Of a stretch of DNA of 9,704 nucleotides, positions 1 to 6,261 are shown piece by piece (position 1 is the stretch's first letter; each line of letters begins with the position of its first letter). Below the pieces are notes generated by a model. It was given only the letters and a program-made list of their open reading frames with translations. It did no database searches and was not told the DNA's origin. Source of the stretch: CAYRSA01 sp964494845 (GTDB lineage Bacteria; Patescibacteriota; Saccharimonadia; Saccharimonadales; JAGQNJ01); the NCBI GenBank assembly GCA_964494845.1, contig CAZBSC010000027.1:1-9704 (forward strand), written 5' to 3'. A program made the position numbers and the translations under genes.

Positions 1-1346
1 TAGCCTTTGTCGACTGATTTAACGGACTCTTTGGCGGTGTTATGAGAAGATGTTTGGACATCAGATGTAGCGGATTGGCCAGCATCCGAATGCAGGCTAG
101 GAATGTTAGATTTTAAATCGTTAGAATGACTAGAACCCACATATGGACCCGGTATTAATGACTGGTCGTCCTTTGCTTCGTGGCGGCGCTCGTAGTAGGT
201 TTCTACTGCTATGCCGCGTTCGGCAGCTGCCGCTGTTTGTTCTAGGACCAGCCTTGAATCCATTTCGGCACTCGTTTGCTGCTCTACTTTGGTGATTTTA
301 GTAATCACATCTGTTGTAGGAGTGTTTTTCTCGGGCTTCCTTTCAGGAGCCTTTTCTGATGAAACCGTTTTCTCAGGTACGATTTCCCTTTCCGCGCGAG
401 CAACAACACGACTATCGACGACTTCTGGCTTTTTGTCTACATTATTCACTGTTGATCGCATTCGCTCGGCCTGACGCTTGTGCGCTTCCCTCTCTAGATC
501 CTGTTGGTTTTCCTGAAGTTTTTCCTGGTGCTTGACCTGTTCTTTGCCTTTTTTTTCTAGATCCCTGATGTCTGCTTTTCGTTTTTTGTCGCGGTGGTGA
601 TCTATTCTCTCAGCACCAGCAAACGCTAGCAAGGAGTAAGCGGCTGCTTCACGCCTAGTGGCATACCGTGGATGAACCGTCTCGTACGATGCTGGCGTAG
701 GTGTAGGCACGGCATTTGGGTTTGGCTGGAGATTATTAGGGACTATAGGGCTATTTACTAGTTGCTGGTGACGAGTGCTAACTGGGGCAGCTAGTGACAT
801 ATTCGCAGCAGTTTTACCGTGTTTTACAGGGGCTGAATCACTGTCATCATCCTCATGCTCGGGGGTTGATAATGCCTCAATTGGGTTGATATTCTCTACT
901 GTTTCAGGATCAGCAGTGTCTGAAGGCATAGCTTCTAAAGTATTTACGGCATCTGCAGCAACGGTCTCTGCTCCCTGTGTTGGAGTTTCTGTATCTGGGA
1001 GCTGGTCTGACAATGTTTTTTCTCTAGTTGAGCCCAATTCTATACCTGGGAATAAAAATGGTGTATGCTCTGCAGCTGCCCCGGGGACCTCTTCACTGTT
1101 CTCTACCGATGCAATAGACGGAAAAATCTTGGAGAATGCATTTTTTATACGTGATTTTTTCTTTTTTTCTGGCTTGTCGCCGTCGTACTCTTCTGAGCCT
1201 TTGTCATCACCACGTAGTCTATCGAATAGATCACGCATCTTGTCAGCCACGCGACTAGATTGTTCGCTAAAATCCAGTGGATTTTCTGGGCCTTTATCTT
1301 CTTCACCTTTTTTGGTGGTCTCTTGTGGTTTCGGACTGCCTTCCAT
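1..1346 (-). CDS. Long charged, disordered/coiled-coil protein of unknown function (3' end beyond window)
   Basis: I do not recognise this protein. The minus strand is open from an ATG at 1346 to the window edge, giving 448 codons with no stop, so the C-terminus is missing. The start is chosen from its position 13 nt after the infB stop, with AGGGTAGG ending 6 nt before the ATG, so it is probably translationally coupled to infB. Residues 1-65 are very hydrophilic and end in a lysine cluster (KKKKSR, about 61-66). Residues 85-220 are acidic and then Pro/Thr/Asn-rich and look disordered. About 225-250 is a short Ala-rich, potentially structured piece. About 250-297 is a highly charged coiled-coil candidate rich in Lys, Glu and Gln. 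From 300 it is again Lys/Glu/Pro/Ser-rich. There is no signal peptide or membrane segment in the visible part. Codon use and absence of stops over 1.3 kb support a real gene; the function is open. Confidence 0.8.
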   Translation of the reverse strand, partial: MEGSPKPQETTKKGEEDKGPENPLDFSEQSSRVADKMRDLFDRLRGDDKGSEEYDGDKPEKKKKSRIKNAFSKIFPSIASVENSEEVPGAAAEHTPFLFPGIELGSTREKTLSDQLPDTETPTQGAETVAADAVNTLEAMPSDTADPETVENINPIEALSTPEHEDDDSDSAPVKHGKTAANMSLAAPVSTRHQQLVNSPIVPNNLQPNPNAVPTPTPASYETVHPRYATRREAAAYSLLAFAGAERIDHHRDKKRKADIRDLEKKGKEQVKHQEKLQENQQDLEREAHKRQAERMRSTVNNVDKKPEVVDSRVVARAEREIVPEKTVSSEKAPERKPEKNTPTTDVITKITKVEQQTSAEMDSRLVLEQTAAAAERGIAVETYYERRHEAKDDQSLIPGPYVGSSHSNDLKSNIPSLHSDAGQSATSDVQTSSHNTAKESVKSVDKG

Positions 1347-1359
1347 AATTTGCCTACCC

Positions 1360-3123
1360 TTATAGCGTGCGTATTACTTCTTCACGGGTGAATGCCTCTA
1401 TGCGATCACCCTCTTCAAGTTCTAGTTTTGAAGTTGTCTTTATCTGCAAACCACACATTTCACCGGTTACTACATCTTTAACTTCTTGAGGGCCTTTTTT
1501 GAGAGCCGTTAGTTCAGCCTCGCCAAGTACCGCATCACCCCTGGAAATTCTTAGTAATGCCGGCATTGCTAGCTTGCCCTTGGTTACTTCTCCACCACAG
1601 ATAATTTCAGTTTTAGTAGTCTTGAAGATGCCCTTTACTATCAGGCGCCCAACCTCTTTTTCGACAATTTCAGGTGCTAGGAGTTTGCTTAGTTCTTGCT
1701 TGGCATCCTCTATTAGTTCATAGATTATCTTATACAGTTTTGTTGGGACTTTATCTCTGGCAATTTGTCTTTTGACTGCTGTGGTCATGTCGACGTTAAA
1801 TCCATAGATAATGGCACCACTAGTGTGGGCCATGTGGGCGTCATTCTCATTAATCGCTCCTACACCAGAACCTACTACTCGGATCGCGACTTCTTCATTA
1901 TCCAGGGTTTTAAGGCTATCAATTACAGAGGTAAGTGAACCCTTAACATCCGCCTTTATCAGAACTGGCAGTTCGCGGACATTGATGTCGCGGTTAATTT
2001 TGCGCATTAGTTCGCTACTGGTATTAACTCCTGATTTTGTTTCGCTACTGTGGGCTCGTTCTGACTGGTTAACTAGATTTTTAGCTTCTTTTTCGGTCGC
2101 CACAGCGGTAAATTCGTCACCAAATTCTGGTAAATTTTTGAAACCTGTTATTACCACTGGGGTTGACGGGCCAGCATCATCAATTGGTATTCGTAAGGTG
2201 TTCTCCAGATTTTTTACTTTGCCATACGTTGTACCCGTAACAACGAACTGACCTTTTTTGAGTACGCCTGCGTCAATCAAGGCAACCCCTAGCGGTCCGC
2301 GCCCCTGCTCCATATGTGCCTCAATAATTAGCCCTCTGGCGGGTACGTCTATGTCAGCTTTTAGCTCTTCTACGTCTGCCACTAGCAGTACCATGTCTAA
2401 CAGTTCCGGAATACCTTCTTTTGTTTTAGCAGAGACCGGCAAAACAACTGTTTCCCCGCCCCACTCTTCGATTAACAAATTGTGCTCTGTTAGCTGTTGT
2501 TTTACGTGGTTTATGTTGGCATCAGGTTTATCGATTTTGTTGATGGCCACGATGATTTTAACCCCTGCTTTTTCGGCGAAGCGGATGGCTTCTATAGTCT
2601 GGGGTTTTATACCGTCGTCAGCAGCCACAACTATAATAACCACATCTGTTAATTGAGCACCGTGCTCACGCAATGCCGCGAAAGCCTCGTGCCCGGGCGT
2701 ATCTAGGAACGTAATCAGGCGTTTATTGTGCGTTATCTGGTAGGCTGAAATATGCTGCGTAATACCGCCAGCTTCGCCAGCAACAACATCAGCACCCCTG
2801 ATAGCATCCAGCAATGATGTCTTGCCGTGATCAACATGGCCCATAACGGCTACTACTGGAGGACGCGAAACTGCATTATCTCCAGATTGTTTTCTAGTTA
2901 GCCTGGATGACGTTACTTCTTCTGTCTGTTTTTTGGCCAGTTCTACCTCTAGGTTTAACTCGCTAACAATTATCTGGGCCGTATCAAAGTCTATGCGCTC
3001 GTTAACAGTGGCCATAATACCGTTCTTGAACAACTCTGCAACTAGCTTAACCACAGGTATAGAAAGTTTGTCGGCAAGCGCTCCAACAGTGATGTTGTCT
3101 TCGATTTCAATTATTGAACTCAT
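1360..3123 (-). CDS. infB: Translation initiation factor IF-2
   Basis: IF-2 is the GTPase that brings initiator tRNA to the 30S subunit and promotes 50S joining. The 587-residue protein has an IF2_N-type segment at about 1-50, a short linker, and then the G domain: G1 GHVDHGKT (95-102), G2 GGITQHI (119-125), G3 DTPGH (141-145), G4 NKID (195-198) and G5 SAK (231-233). Domains II, III and the C-terminal initiator-tRNA-binding domain follow, ending in an acidic stretch typical of the C2 domain. It is much shorter than E. coli IF-2 (890 residues) because the long N-terminal extension is missing, as in many reduced genomes. The start at 3123 is supported by AAAGGAGG (3131-3138), 7 nt upstream. It follows rpsA by 59 nt and precedes an unrelated long protein; neither nusA nor rbfA is adjacent. 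Confidence 0.97.
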   Translation of the reverse strand: MSSIIEIEDNITVGALADKLSIPVVKLVAELFKNGIMATVNERIDFDTAQIIVSELNLEVELAKKQTEEVTSSRLTRKQSGDNAVSRPPVVAVMGHVDHGKTSLLDAIRGADVVAGEAGGITQHISAYQITHNKRLITFLDTPGHEAFAALREHGAQLTDVVIIVVAADDGIKPQTIEAIRFAEKAGVKIIVAINKIDKPDANINHVKQQLTEHNLLIEEWGGETVVLPVSAKTKEGIPELLDMVLLVADVEELKADIDVPARGLIIEAHMEQGRGPLGVALIDAGVLKKGQFVVTGTTYGKVKNLENTLRIPIDDAGPSTPVVITGFKNLPEFGDEFTAVATEKEAKNLVNQSERAHSSETKSGVNTSSELMRKINRDINVRELPVLIKADVKGSLTSVIDSLKTLDNEEVAIRVVGSGVGAINENDAHMAHTSGAIIYGFNVDMTTAVKRQIARDKVPTKLYKIIYELIEDAKQELSKLLAPEIVEKEVGRLIVKGIFKTTKTEIICGGEVTKGKLAMPALLRISRGDAVLGEAELTALKKGPQEVKDVVTGEMCGLQIKTTSKLELEEGDRIEAFTREEVIRTL

Positions 3124-3130
3124 TCGCTAG

Positions 3131-3138
3131 CCTCCTTT
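3131..3138 (-). promoter_or_regulatory. Shine-Dalgarno site of infB
   Basis: The minus strand reads AAAGGAGG, 7 nt before the ATG at 3123. It fixes the infB start and shows that infB is independently initiated after the rpsA stop. Confidence 0.85.
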
Positions 3139-3159
3139 CTACTCGGTTACTTCGCGCAT

Positions 3160-3181
3160 GACTTAGGGCGTTTACCTAGTC
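3160..3181 (-). other. Small hairpin in the rpsA-infB junction
   Basis: GACT and AGG (3160-3163, 3165-3167) pair with CCT and AGTC (3175-3181), with one bulged base and a 7-nt loop. It lies directly after the rpsA stop and has no T tract, so it is not an intrinsic terminator. It could stabilise an mRNA end or set relative expression; this is inference. Confidence 0.4.
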
Positions 3182-3182
3182 G

Positions 3183-4244
3183 TTAACTCTTGTCTTTGAG
3201 ACTCAAAGCTATCTTTCGAGCATCTGTGTCGACATCGATAATCTTGAACTTCTTAACTTCGTTTAATTGGAAAAGTTTTTCTGGGTCAATACTGTCGTCA
3301 TCGCTCATTTCGGATACGTGCACTAGTGCTTCTACTGATGGACTCAGTTGCACGAAGGCACCAAATGGAGTTATGCGAGTAATTTTGCCCTCCACGGTGT
3401 CGCCTTTTTTGAAGGCCTTAACTTCGTGCAACCATGGGTCTTCTTGCATTTGCTTGAGGCTAAGAGAGAGTCTATCTTTGTCGATAGCAATAATCTTGGC
3501 TTCTACTTCTTGGCCAACCTTTAGATATTTGCTAGGGTCTTCGACACGCTCCCATGAGATCTCACTGATGTGAATTAGGCCTTCGATGCCATTGACATTT
3601 ACGAATGCACCGAAGTCTATAACACCGGTAATAACACCCTTTACGCTATCGCCAGCCTTAAGCGCAGAGAAACGATCTTTTAGTTCGTCTTTGACGGCTT
3701 CTTTCTCTGATACGATCAATTTGTTGTCTTTCTTGCTGACATCTAAAACGCGCACTTTCATTGGCTTGTTAGAAAGTGCATTTAATTTCTGGAGAATTTC
3801 GTCTTTGTCCGCCCCTGATACTCGTGGATAATGACCCGCCGCTAGTTGAGAAACTGGCAAAAATCCCCTGATTCCCTCAACTTCGATCAATAATCCGCCA
3901 CGATTAGCATCGTAAGGATAAATCTCAATAATCTCTTGGGCCTCAAGCAAGCGCTGTAATTCGTCCCAACCCTTGTCTTTGGCGGCCCTGCGCATACTAA
4001 GTAGCGCATAGCCATCGTCAGTGTCAGCTTCTACGATGCTAACAGTTACGGTAGCTCCCTTTTCTAGAGTTTGGCCACCGGCGATTTCTCGACGCGATAC
4101 CAGCCCAATACCGTAGGCTCCTAAATCAACCCATATTTCATTCTTTTTAACTTCTGTGATTACGCCCTCGATCACGTCACCAGATTTTAATTCCTTAATT
4201 TCTGTGGACGCTAAAAGCTCATCCATTGTTAGTTCTTTCGACAT
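3183..4244 (-). CDS. rpsA: Ribosomal protein S1, four-S1-domain form
   Basis: S1 binds mRNA on the small ribosomal subunit and helps initiation, especially on mRNAs with weak or no Shine-Dalgarno sequence. The 353-residue protein has four OB-fold S1 repeats at about 20-86, 103-181, 197-264 and 279-350. The third and fourth carry the classic signatures FGAFVNVNGIEGLIHISEIS (211-230) and FGAFVQL (294-300). E. coli S1 has six repeats; four are usual in Gram-positive and candidate-phyla bacteria. An in-frame ATG at 4328 would add 28 residues, but it lies upstream of the predicted transcription start. The ATG at 4244 has AAGGAGG 9 nt upstream, so 4244 is chosen. It is the first gene of the rpsA-infB-X operon. 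It could in principle be another multi-S1 RNA-binding protein, but the length and acidic N-terminus fit S1. Confidence 0.93.
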   Translation of the reverse strand: MSKELTMDELLASTEIKELKSGDVIEGVITEVKKNEIWVDLGAYGIGLVSRREIAGGQTLEKGATVTVSIVEADTDDGYALLSMRRAAKDKGWDELQRLLEAQEIIEIYPYDANRGGLLIEVEGIRGFLPVSQLAAGHYPRVSGADKDEILQKLNALSNKPMKVRVLDVSKKDNKLIVSEKEAVKDELKDRFSALKAGDSVKGVITGVIDFGAFVNVNGIEGLIHISEISWERVEDPSKYLKVGQEVEAKIIAIDKDRLSLSLKQMQEDPWLHEVKAFKKGDTVEGKITRITPFGAFVQLSPSVEALVHVSEMSDDDSIDPEKLFQLNEVKKFKIIDVDTDARKIALSLKDKS

Positions 4245-4253
4245 TATAAAATG

Positions 4254-4260
4254 CCTCCTT
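4254..4260 (-). promoter_or_regulatory. Shine-Dalgarno site of rpsA
   Basis: The minus strand reads AAGGAGG, 9 nt before the ATG at 4244. It decides the start against the upstream in-frame ATG at 4328. Confidence 0.85.
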
Positions 4261-4273
4261 ATCAATACTGCGG

Positions 4274-4287
4274 TAACCCTTGGGTTA
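4274..4287 (-). other. Inverted repeat in the rpsA leader
   Basis: TAACC and GGTTA flank a CAAG loop, giving a perfect small dyad in the roughly 60-nt rpsA 5' leader, 14 nt upstream of the Shine-Dalgarno site. S1 is autoregulated at translation in E. coli through leader structure. Whether this element acts that way here is inference. Confidence 0.35.
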
Positions 4288-4311
4288 TTTTTCCGTTCAG
4301 TCTTGGAGATT

Positions 4312-4340
4312 ATTATATCTGTTGTCATCTGTAAAGTAAA
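4312..4340 (-). promoter_or_regulatory. Promoter of the rpsA-infB operon
   Basis: On the minus strand, -35 TTTACT (4335-4340) and a perfect -10 TATAAT (4312-4317) are separated by 17 nt, predicting a start near 4305 and a leader of about 60 nt. It is divergent from the ROK-gene promoter, whose -10 lies about 25 nt away. Confidence 0.75.
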
Positions 4341-4362
4341 GCAGTATGAATGCTATGGTTTC

Positions 4363-4371
4363 TGCTACAAT
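4363..4371 (+). promoter_or_regulatory. Extended -10 promoter of the ROK/metallopeptidase operon
   Basis: TGC followed by TACAAT gives an extended -10 element with no convincing -35. It predicts a start near 4378 and a leader of about 30 nt, which excludes the upstream in-frame ATG at 4346 as the start of the ROK gene. Confidence 0.55.
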
Positions 4372-4408
4372 TATTCCAGATTATGTGGAAGGTAACTCAG
4401 GGGGCAAA

Positions 4409-5218
4409 ATGTATTTGGGAATAGATATAGGCGCGACAAAAACTCTGTTGGCTGTTTTCACTAAAAATGGCGAAATCAAACAATCAGTCAAGCTGAAAAC
4501 GCCTCATAACTATAGTCAATTTTTAGATGTGCTAACAGAAGGTATTCACTCACTCGATGAAAAAGATTTTGCTGCAATTGGCTTAGCTATTCCGGGCGTT
4601 GTAGACAGAGAAAACGGTGTGGGAATAGCATTCGGGAACCTCCCCTGGAAAAACGTTCATTTAGCTAGCTATTTGGAAAAGCTGATGAATACCCCCGTTT
4701 TAATGGAAAACGATTCAAAATTAGCGGCACTATCTGAAGCGATACTTATCAAGGATGATTACAGAAAAGTACTTTACGTGACTATTAGTACCGGAATAAG
4801 CGCAGGACTTATCGTAGATGGTGTTATTGACCCAGAACTAGCCGATAGCGAAAGCGGTCATATGTTACTGGAGCATAAGGGTCACTTAACAAAATGGCAG
4901 GACTTTGCTTCGGGGAAAGCTATCTTTAAAAGATATGGCAAACTGGCCAGTGAGATTACTGACCAAGCAGAATGGAAAGTTATTGCCCATGATATTGCCC
5001 TAGGGCTGATAGATTTAATTGCCGTGCTTCAACCTGAGGTGATTATTTTGGGAGGCGGTGTTGGGGCAAATTTTTCAAAGTTCAAAGAGCCCCTTATAAA
5101 ACAATTAAAAAAATACGAGATGCCGTTGGTGCCCATACCCCCTGTCCGCATGGCTAAAAGGCCCGAAGAGGCAGTTATCTTCGGTTGTTACGAGCTACTG
5201 AAGGCACATTATGGATAG
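4409..5218 (+). CDS. ROK-family sugar kinase-like protein lacking the zinc motif
   Basis: ROK proteins are mostly cytosolic sugar kinases or sugar-responsive repressors of the actin-like ATPase fold. The 269-residue protein has the phosphate-1 motif GIDIGATKT (4-12), a GNLPW segment (76-80), the catalytic-loop region MENDSKLAAL (99-108, Asp102 the likely base), and the adenosine motif LGGGVGAN (214-221). There is no N-terminal helix-turn-helix, so it is a kinase type and not a repressor. Two things are odd. The glycine-rich GTGxGxG segment is STGISAG (127-133). The zinc-binding CxCGxxGCxE block that normally follows GH is absent: after SGH (149-151) the chain reads HKGHLTKWQDFASGKAI with no cysteine. 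The start at 4409 is chosen over 4346 because AGGGGG lies 4 nt before it. The substrate cannot be told. It overlaps the next gene by 8 nt. Confidence 0.85.
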   Translation: MYLGIDIGATKTLLAVFTKNGEIKQSVKLKTPHNYSQFLDVLTEGIHSLDEKDFAAIGLAIPGVVDRENGVGIAFGNLPWKNVHLASYLEKLMNTPVLMENDSKLAALSEAILIKDDYRKVLYVTISTGISAGLIVDGVIDPELADSESGHMLLEHKGHLTKWQDFASGKAIFKRYGKLASEITDQAEWKVIAHDIALGLIDLIAVLQPEVIILGGGVGANFSKFKEPLIKQLKKYEMPLVPIPPVRMAKRPEEAVIFGCYELLKAHYG

Positions 5219-5717
5219 TTTGCTCTCAAAACTGCAAAAATCTTTTCCCGACCTTTTGTTCAGCCCCGGTGATGAGTTTTGTTGGTCGCCAAAAATAGGA
5301 ACAATTATCTATAAGAATGGCGGCGAGCAGTCCCACGTTTCGGCTTGGTCACTACTTCACGAAGTTGGCCATGCCCTGCTGGGTCATCATAATTATAAAT
5401 CCGATCTTCAGTTGCTAGAGATGGAAAGTCAGGCTTGGGAAAAAGCTCAAGAAATTAGTGCAAAATTTGGCGAGCATATAGATCCTAATCATATAGAGGA
5501 TTGCATGGACACTTACCGTGATTGGCTGCACCAACGAAGTGCCTGCCCAAACTGCACTACTCGCAGTCTGCAACAAGACTCGCGCAACTATCGTTGTTTT
5601 AACTGTGGCCAGACCTGGAGTGTATCGAGTTCTCGTTTTTGTCGACCATATCGGCGAAAAGAAATTGAAAATAAAAAATCGCCCCAGAAGAAGTCCTCTG
5701 AAGCGACCTTTGCGTAA
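5211..5717 (+). CDS. HEXXH metallopeptidase (ImmA/IrrE-like) with C-terminal zinc ribbon
   Basis: The 168-residue protein has the zinc-protease motif HEVGH (50-54) in the helix WSLLHEVGHALLGHH. A downstream glutamate in LEMESQAW (Glu72) is a good third zinc ligand, as in ImmA/IrrE-type gluzincins, which cleave regulators or toxins in the cytosol. A separate C-terminal zinc ribbon follows: CPNC (112-115) and CFNC (129-132). The tail is Lys-rich. There is no signal peptide or membrane segment, so it is cytosolic. The ATG overlaps the ROK stop by 8 nt, with GAAGG 6 nt upstream, so the two are translationally coupled. Family ImmA proteins usually sit beside a helix-turn-helix repressor; here the partner is a ROK kinase. 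The catalytic assignment is from motifs; the substrate is unknown. The ribbon could bind nucleic acid or protein. Confidence 0.75.
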   Translation: MDSLLSKLQKSFPDLLFSPGDEFCWSPKIGTIIYKNGGEQSHVSAWSLLHEVGHALLGHHNYKSDLQLLEMESQAWEKAQEISAKFGEHIDPNHIEDCMDTYRDWLHQRSACPNCTTRSLQQDSRNYRCFNCGQTWSVSSSRFCRPYRRKEIENKKSPQKKSSEATFA

Positions 5718-5734
5718 AACGACTCTCTAAAACT

Positions 5735-5840
5735 TATCAGGATTAGTAGAGTACGCGGAGACAGTGAGTATCGCAGCGAGCCGTACAAAAAGTACGGTGA
5801 GCGAGAAACGGAGCTAGGTGACAAAATAATCTGCTAATAG
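5735..5840. repeat. Structured repeat-like segment with GTAC hairpin
   Basis: This non-coding stretch lies just after the metallopeptidase stop. Its ends can pair: ATTAGTAG near 5743 with CTGCTAAT near 5830 (one G-U). Its centre is a hairpin, CCGTAC-AAAAA-GTACGG, at about 5781-5797. The flanks repeat short GAG/GTGAG/GCGAG units and GTAC. The plus strand is purine-rich between these elements. It resembles an interspersed repeat or a small structured RNA, but I cannot name a family. Confidence 0.4.
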
Positions 5841-5841
5841 T

Positions 5842-5883
5842 AAAGAAAAAAGCCACTTGGCTTGACCAAGTGACTTCTTCTTT
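5842..5883. terminator. Bidirectional intrinsic terminator
   Basis: GCCACTTGG (5852-5860) pairs with CCAAGTGAC (5866-5874) around a 5-nt loop. On the minus strand the stem is followed by TTTTTTCTTT, a strong terminator for the KGG gene. On the plus strand it is followed by TTCTTCTTT, a weaker one for the ROK/metallopeptidase operon. Confidence 0.8.
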
Positions 5884-5897
5884 ACGCCTGATAGGTT

Positions 5898-6095
5898 TTA
5901 GGCAGTTTTTTTAGTTCGGCGTGAAATACGTCCGCCTTTGGCACCAGCAAGTCGAGCTAGCTCGCGGTTTGCGAAAAACCCGCCAGTTTTACCTTTTTTG
6001 CCGCCCATAGCACCGATTTTTGCATAAAAATCTGCACCGTATTTAGTTTTGTTTGTTGAAGCAGCTGCTTTGCCGCCAGTTTTAGTTCCAGCCAT
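5898..6095 (-). CDS. Small basic KGG-repeat protein
   Basis: The 65-residue, strongly basic protein has two glycine-rich KGG-type repeats: KIGAMGGKKGKTGGF (about 26-40) and LARLAGAKGGRISRR (about 46-60). The tail is RRTKKTA. This pattern is that of the KGG/YciG-like family, small proteins linked to stress in several bacteria; the biochemical role is not established. The start at 6095 is chosen because AGGGAGG (6104-6110) lies 8 nt upstream; an in-frame ATG at 6134 has no such site. It is transcribed alone from the promoter at 6208-6236 through a leader with a terminator-like hairpin, and is followed by a strong terminator. High Lys/Arg content suggests nucleic-acid binding (inference). Confidence 0.8.
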   Translation of the reverse strand: MAGTKTGGKAAASTNKTKYGADFYAKIGAMGGKKGKTGGFFANRELARLAGAKGGRISRRTKKTA

Positions 6096-6103
6096 TTTGT
6101 TAG

Positions 6104-6110
6104 CCTCCCT
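6104..6110 (-). promoter_or_regulatory. Shine-Dalgarno site of the KGG-repeat gene
   Basis: The minus strand reads AGGGAGG, 8 nt before the ATG at 6095. It decides the start. The site is strong, unlike those of the neighbouring plus-strand genes, which have none. Confidence 0.8.
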
Positions 6111-6146
6111 GTTGGTTGATATATCCCACATCACTTTCGAAGATAT

Positions 6147-6180
6147 AAAAAAGGCCGCCTGACAAAATTGTCAAACGACC
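6147..6180 (-). terminator. Intrinsic-terminator-like hairpin in the KGG leader (possible attenuator)
   Basis: On the minus strand GGTCGTTTGAC pairs with GTCAGGCGGCC (11 bp with G-U pairs, extendable by one) around a short loop, followed at once by TTTTTT. It sits about 20 nt after the predicted transcription start and about 50 nt before the KGG ATG. There is no gene upstream to terminate, so it may attenuate KGG expression or define a short RNA of about 55 nt. A small hairpin, ATTCC/GGAAT (6185-6200), lies right at the 5' end of the transcript. Confidence 0.65.
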
Positions 6181-6207
6181 CTCTATTCCACCTTCGGAAT
6201 TGCGCTT

Positions 6208-6236
6208 ATGATAGCACTATATATTGCTTATGTCAA
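6208..6236 (-). promoter_or_regulatory. Near-consensus promoter of the KGG gene
   Basis: The minus strand has a perfect -35 TTGACA (6231-6236), a 17-nt spacer and -10 TATCAT (6208-6213). The predicted start is near 6201, giving a leader of about 105 nt. Confidence 0.8.
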
Positions 6237-6242
6237 CAATAT
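6221..6242. promoter_or_regulatory. Dyad (ATATTG/CAATAT) between divergent promoters, possible operator
   Basis: ATATTG (6221-6226) and CAATAT (6237-6242) form a perfect 6-bp inverted repeat around 10 nt that include the -35 of the KGG promoter. The plus-strand promoter elements of the divergent gene overlap it. A repressor site is possible but unproven. Confidence 0.3.
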
Positions 6243-6252
6243 CATGTAGAAT
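6224..6252 (+). promoter_or_regulatory. Promoter of the 6262 gene, predicted leaderless
   Basis: -10 TAGAAT (6247-6252) lies 17 nt after a weak -35 TTGCTT (6224-6229). The predicted start, near 6259, is only about 3 nt before the ATG at 6262, and no Shine-Dalgarno site exists. Confidence 0.5.
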
Positions 6253-6261
6253 ATTCTGATT

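Noticed and set aside
211..1365. Plus-strand open frames of 87 and 196 residues opposite the left-edge gene
   Set aside because: They are Ser-rich translations antisense to a continuous 448-codon minus-strand frame that has a start and ribosome site in operon context.
1499..3831. Plus-strand frames opposite infB and rpsA
   Set aside because: Both genes on the minus strand are clear by motif, so these are antisense shadows with low-complexity Ser/Thr-rich composition.
4245..4328. Upstream in-frame start for rpsA adding 28 residues
   Set aside because: The codon lies upstream of the predicted transcription start, and a strong Shine-Dalgarno site marks 4244.
4346..4408. Upstream in-frame start for the ROK gene
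   Set aside because: It precedes the extended -10 box, and the family motif GIDIGATKT begins only 4 residues after the 4409 start.
5588..5824. 78-residue minus-strand frame over the metallopeptidase tail and the repeat segment
   Set aside because: It has no ribosome site or family resemblance, and most of it is antisense to the zinc ribbon or within the hairpin repeat.
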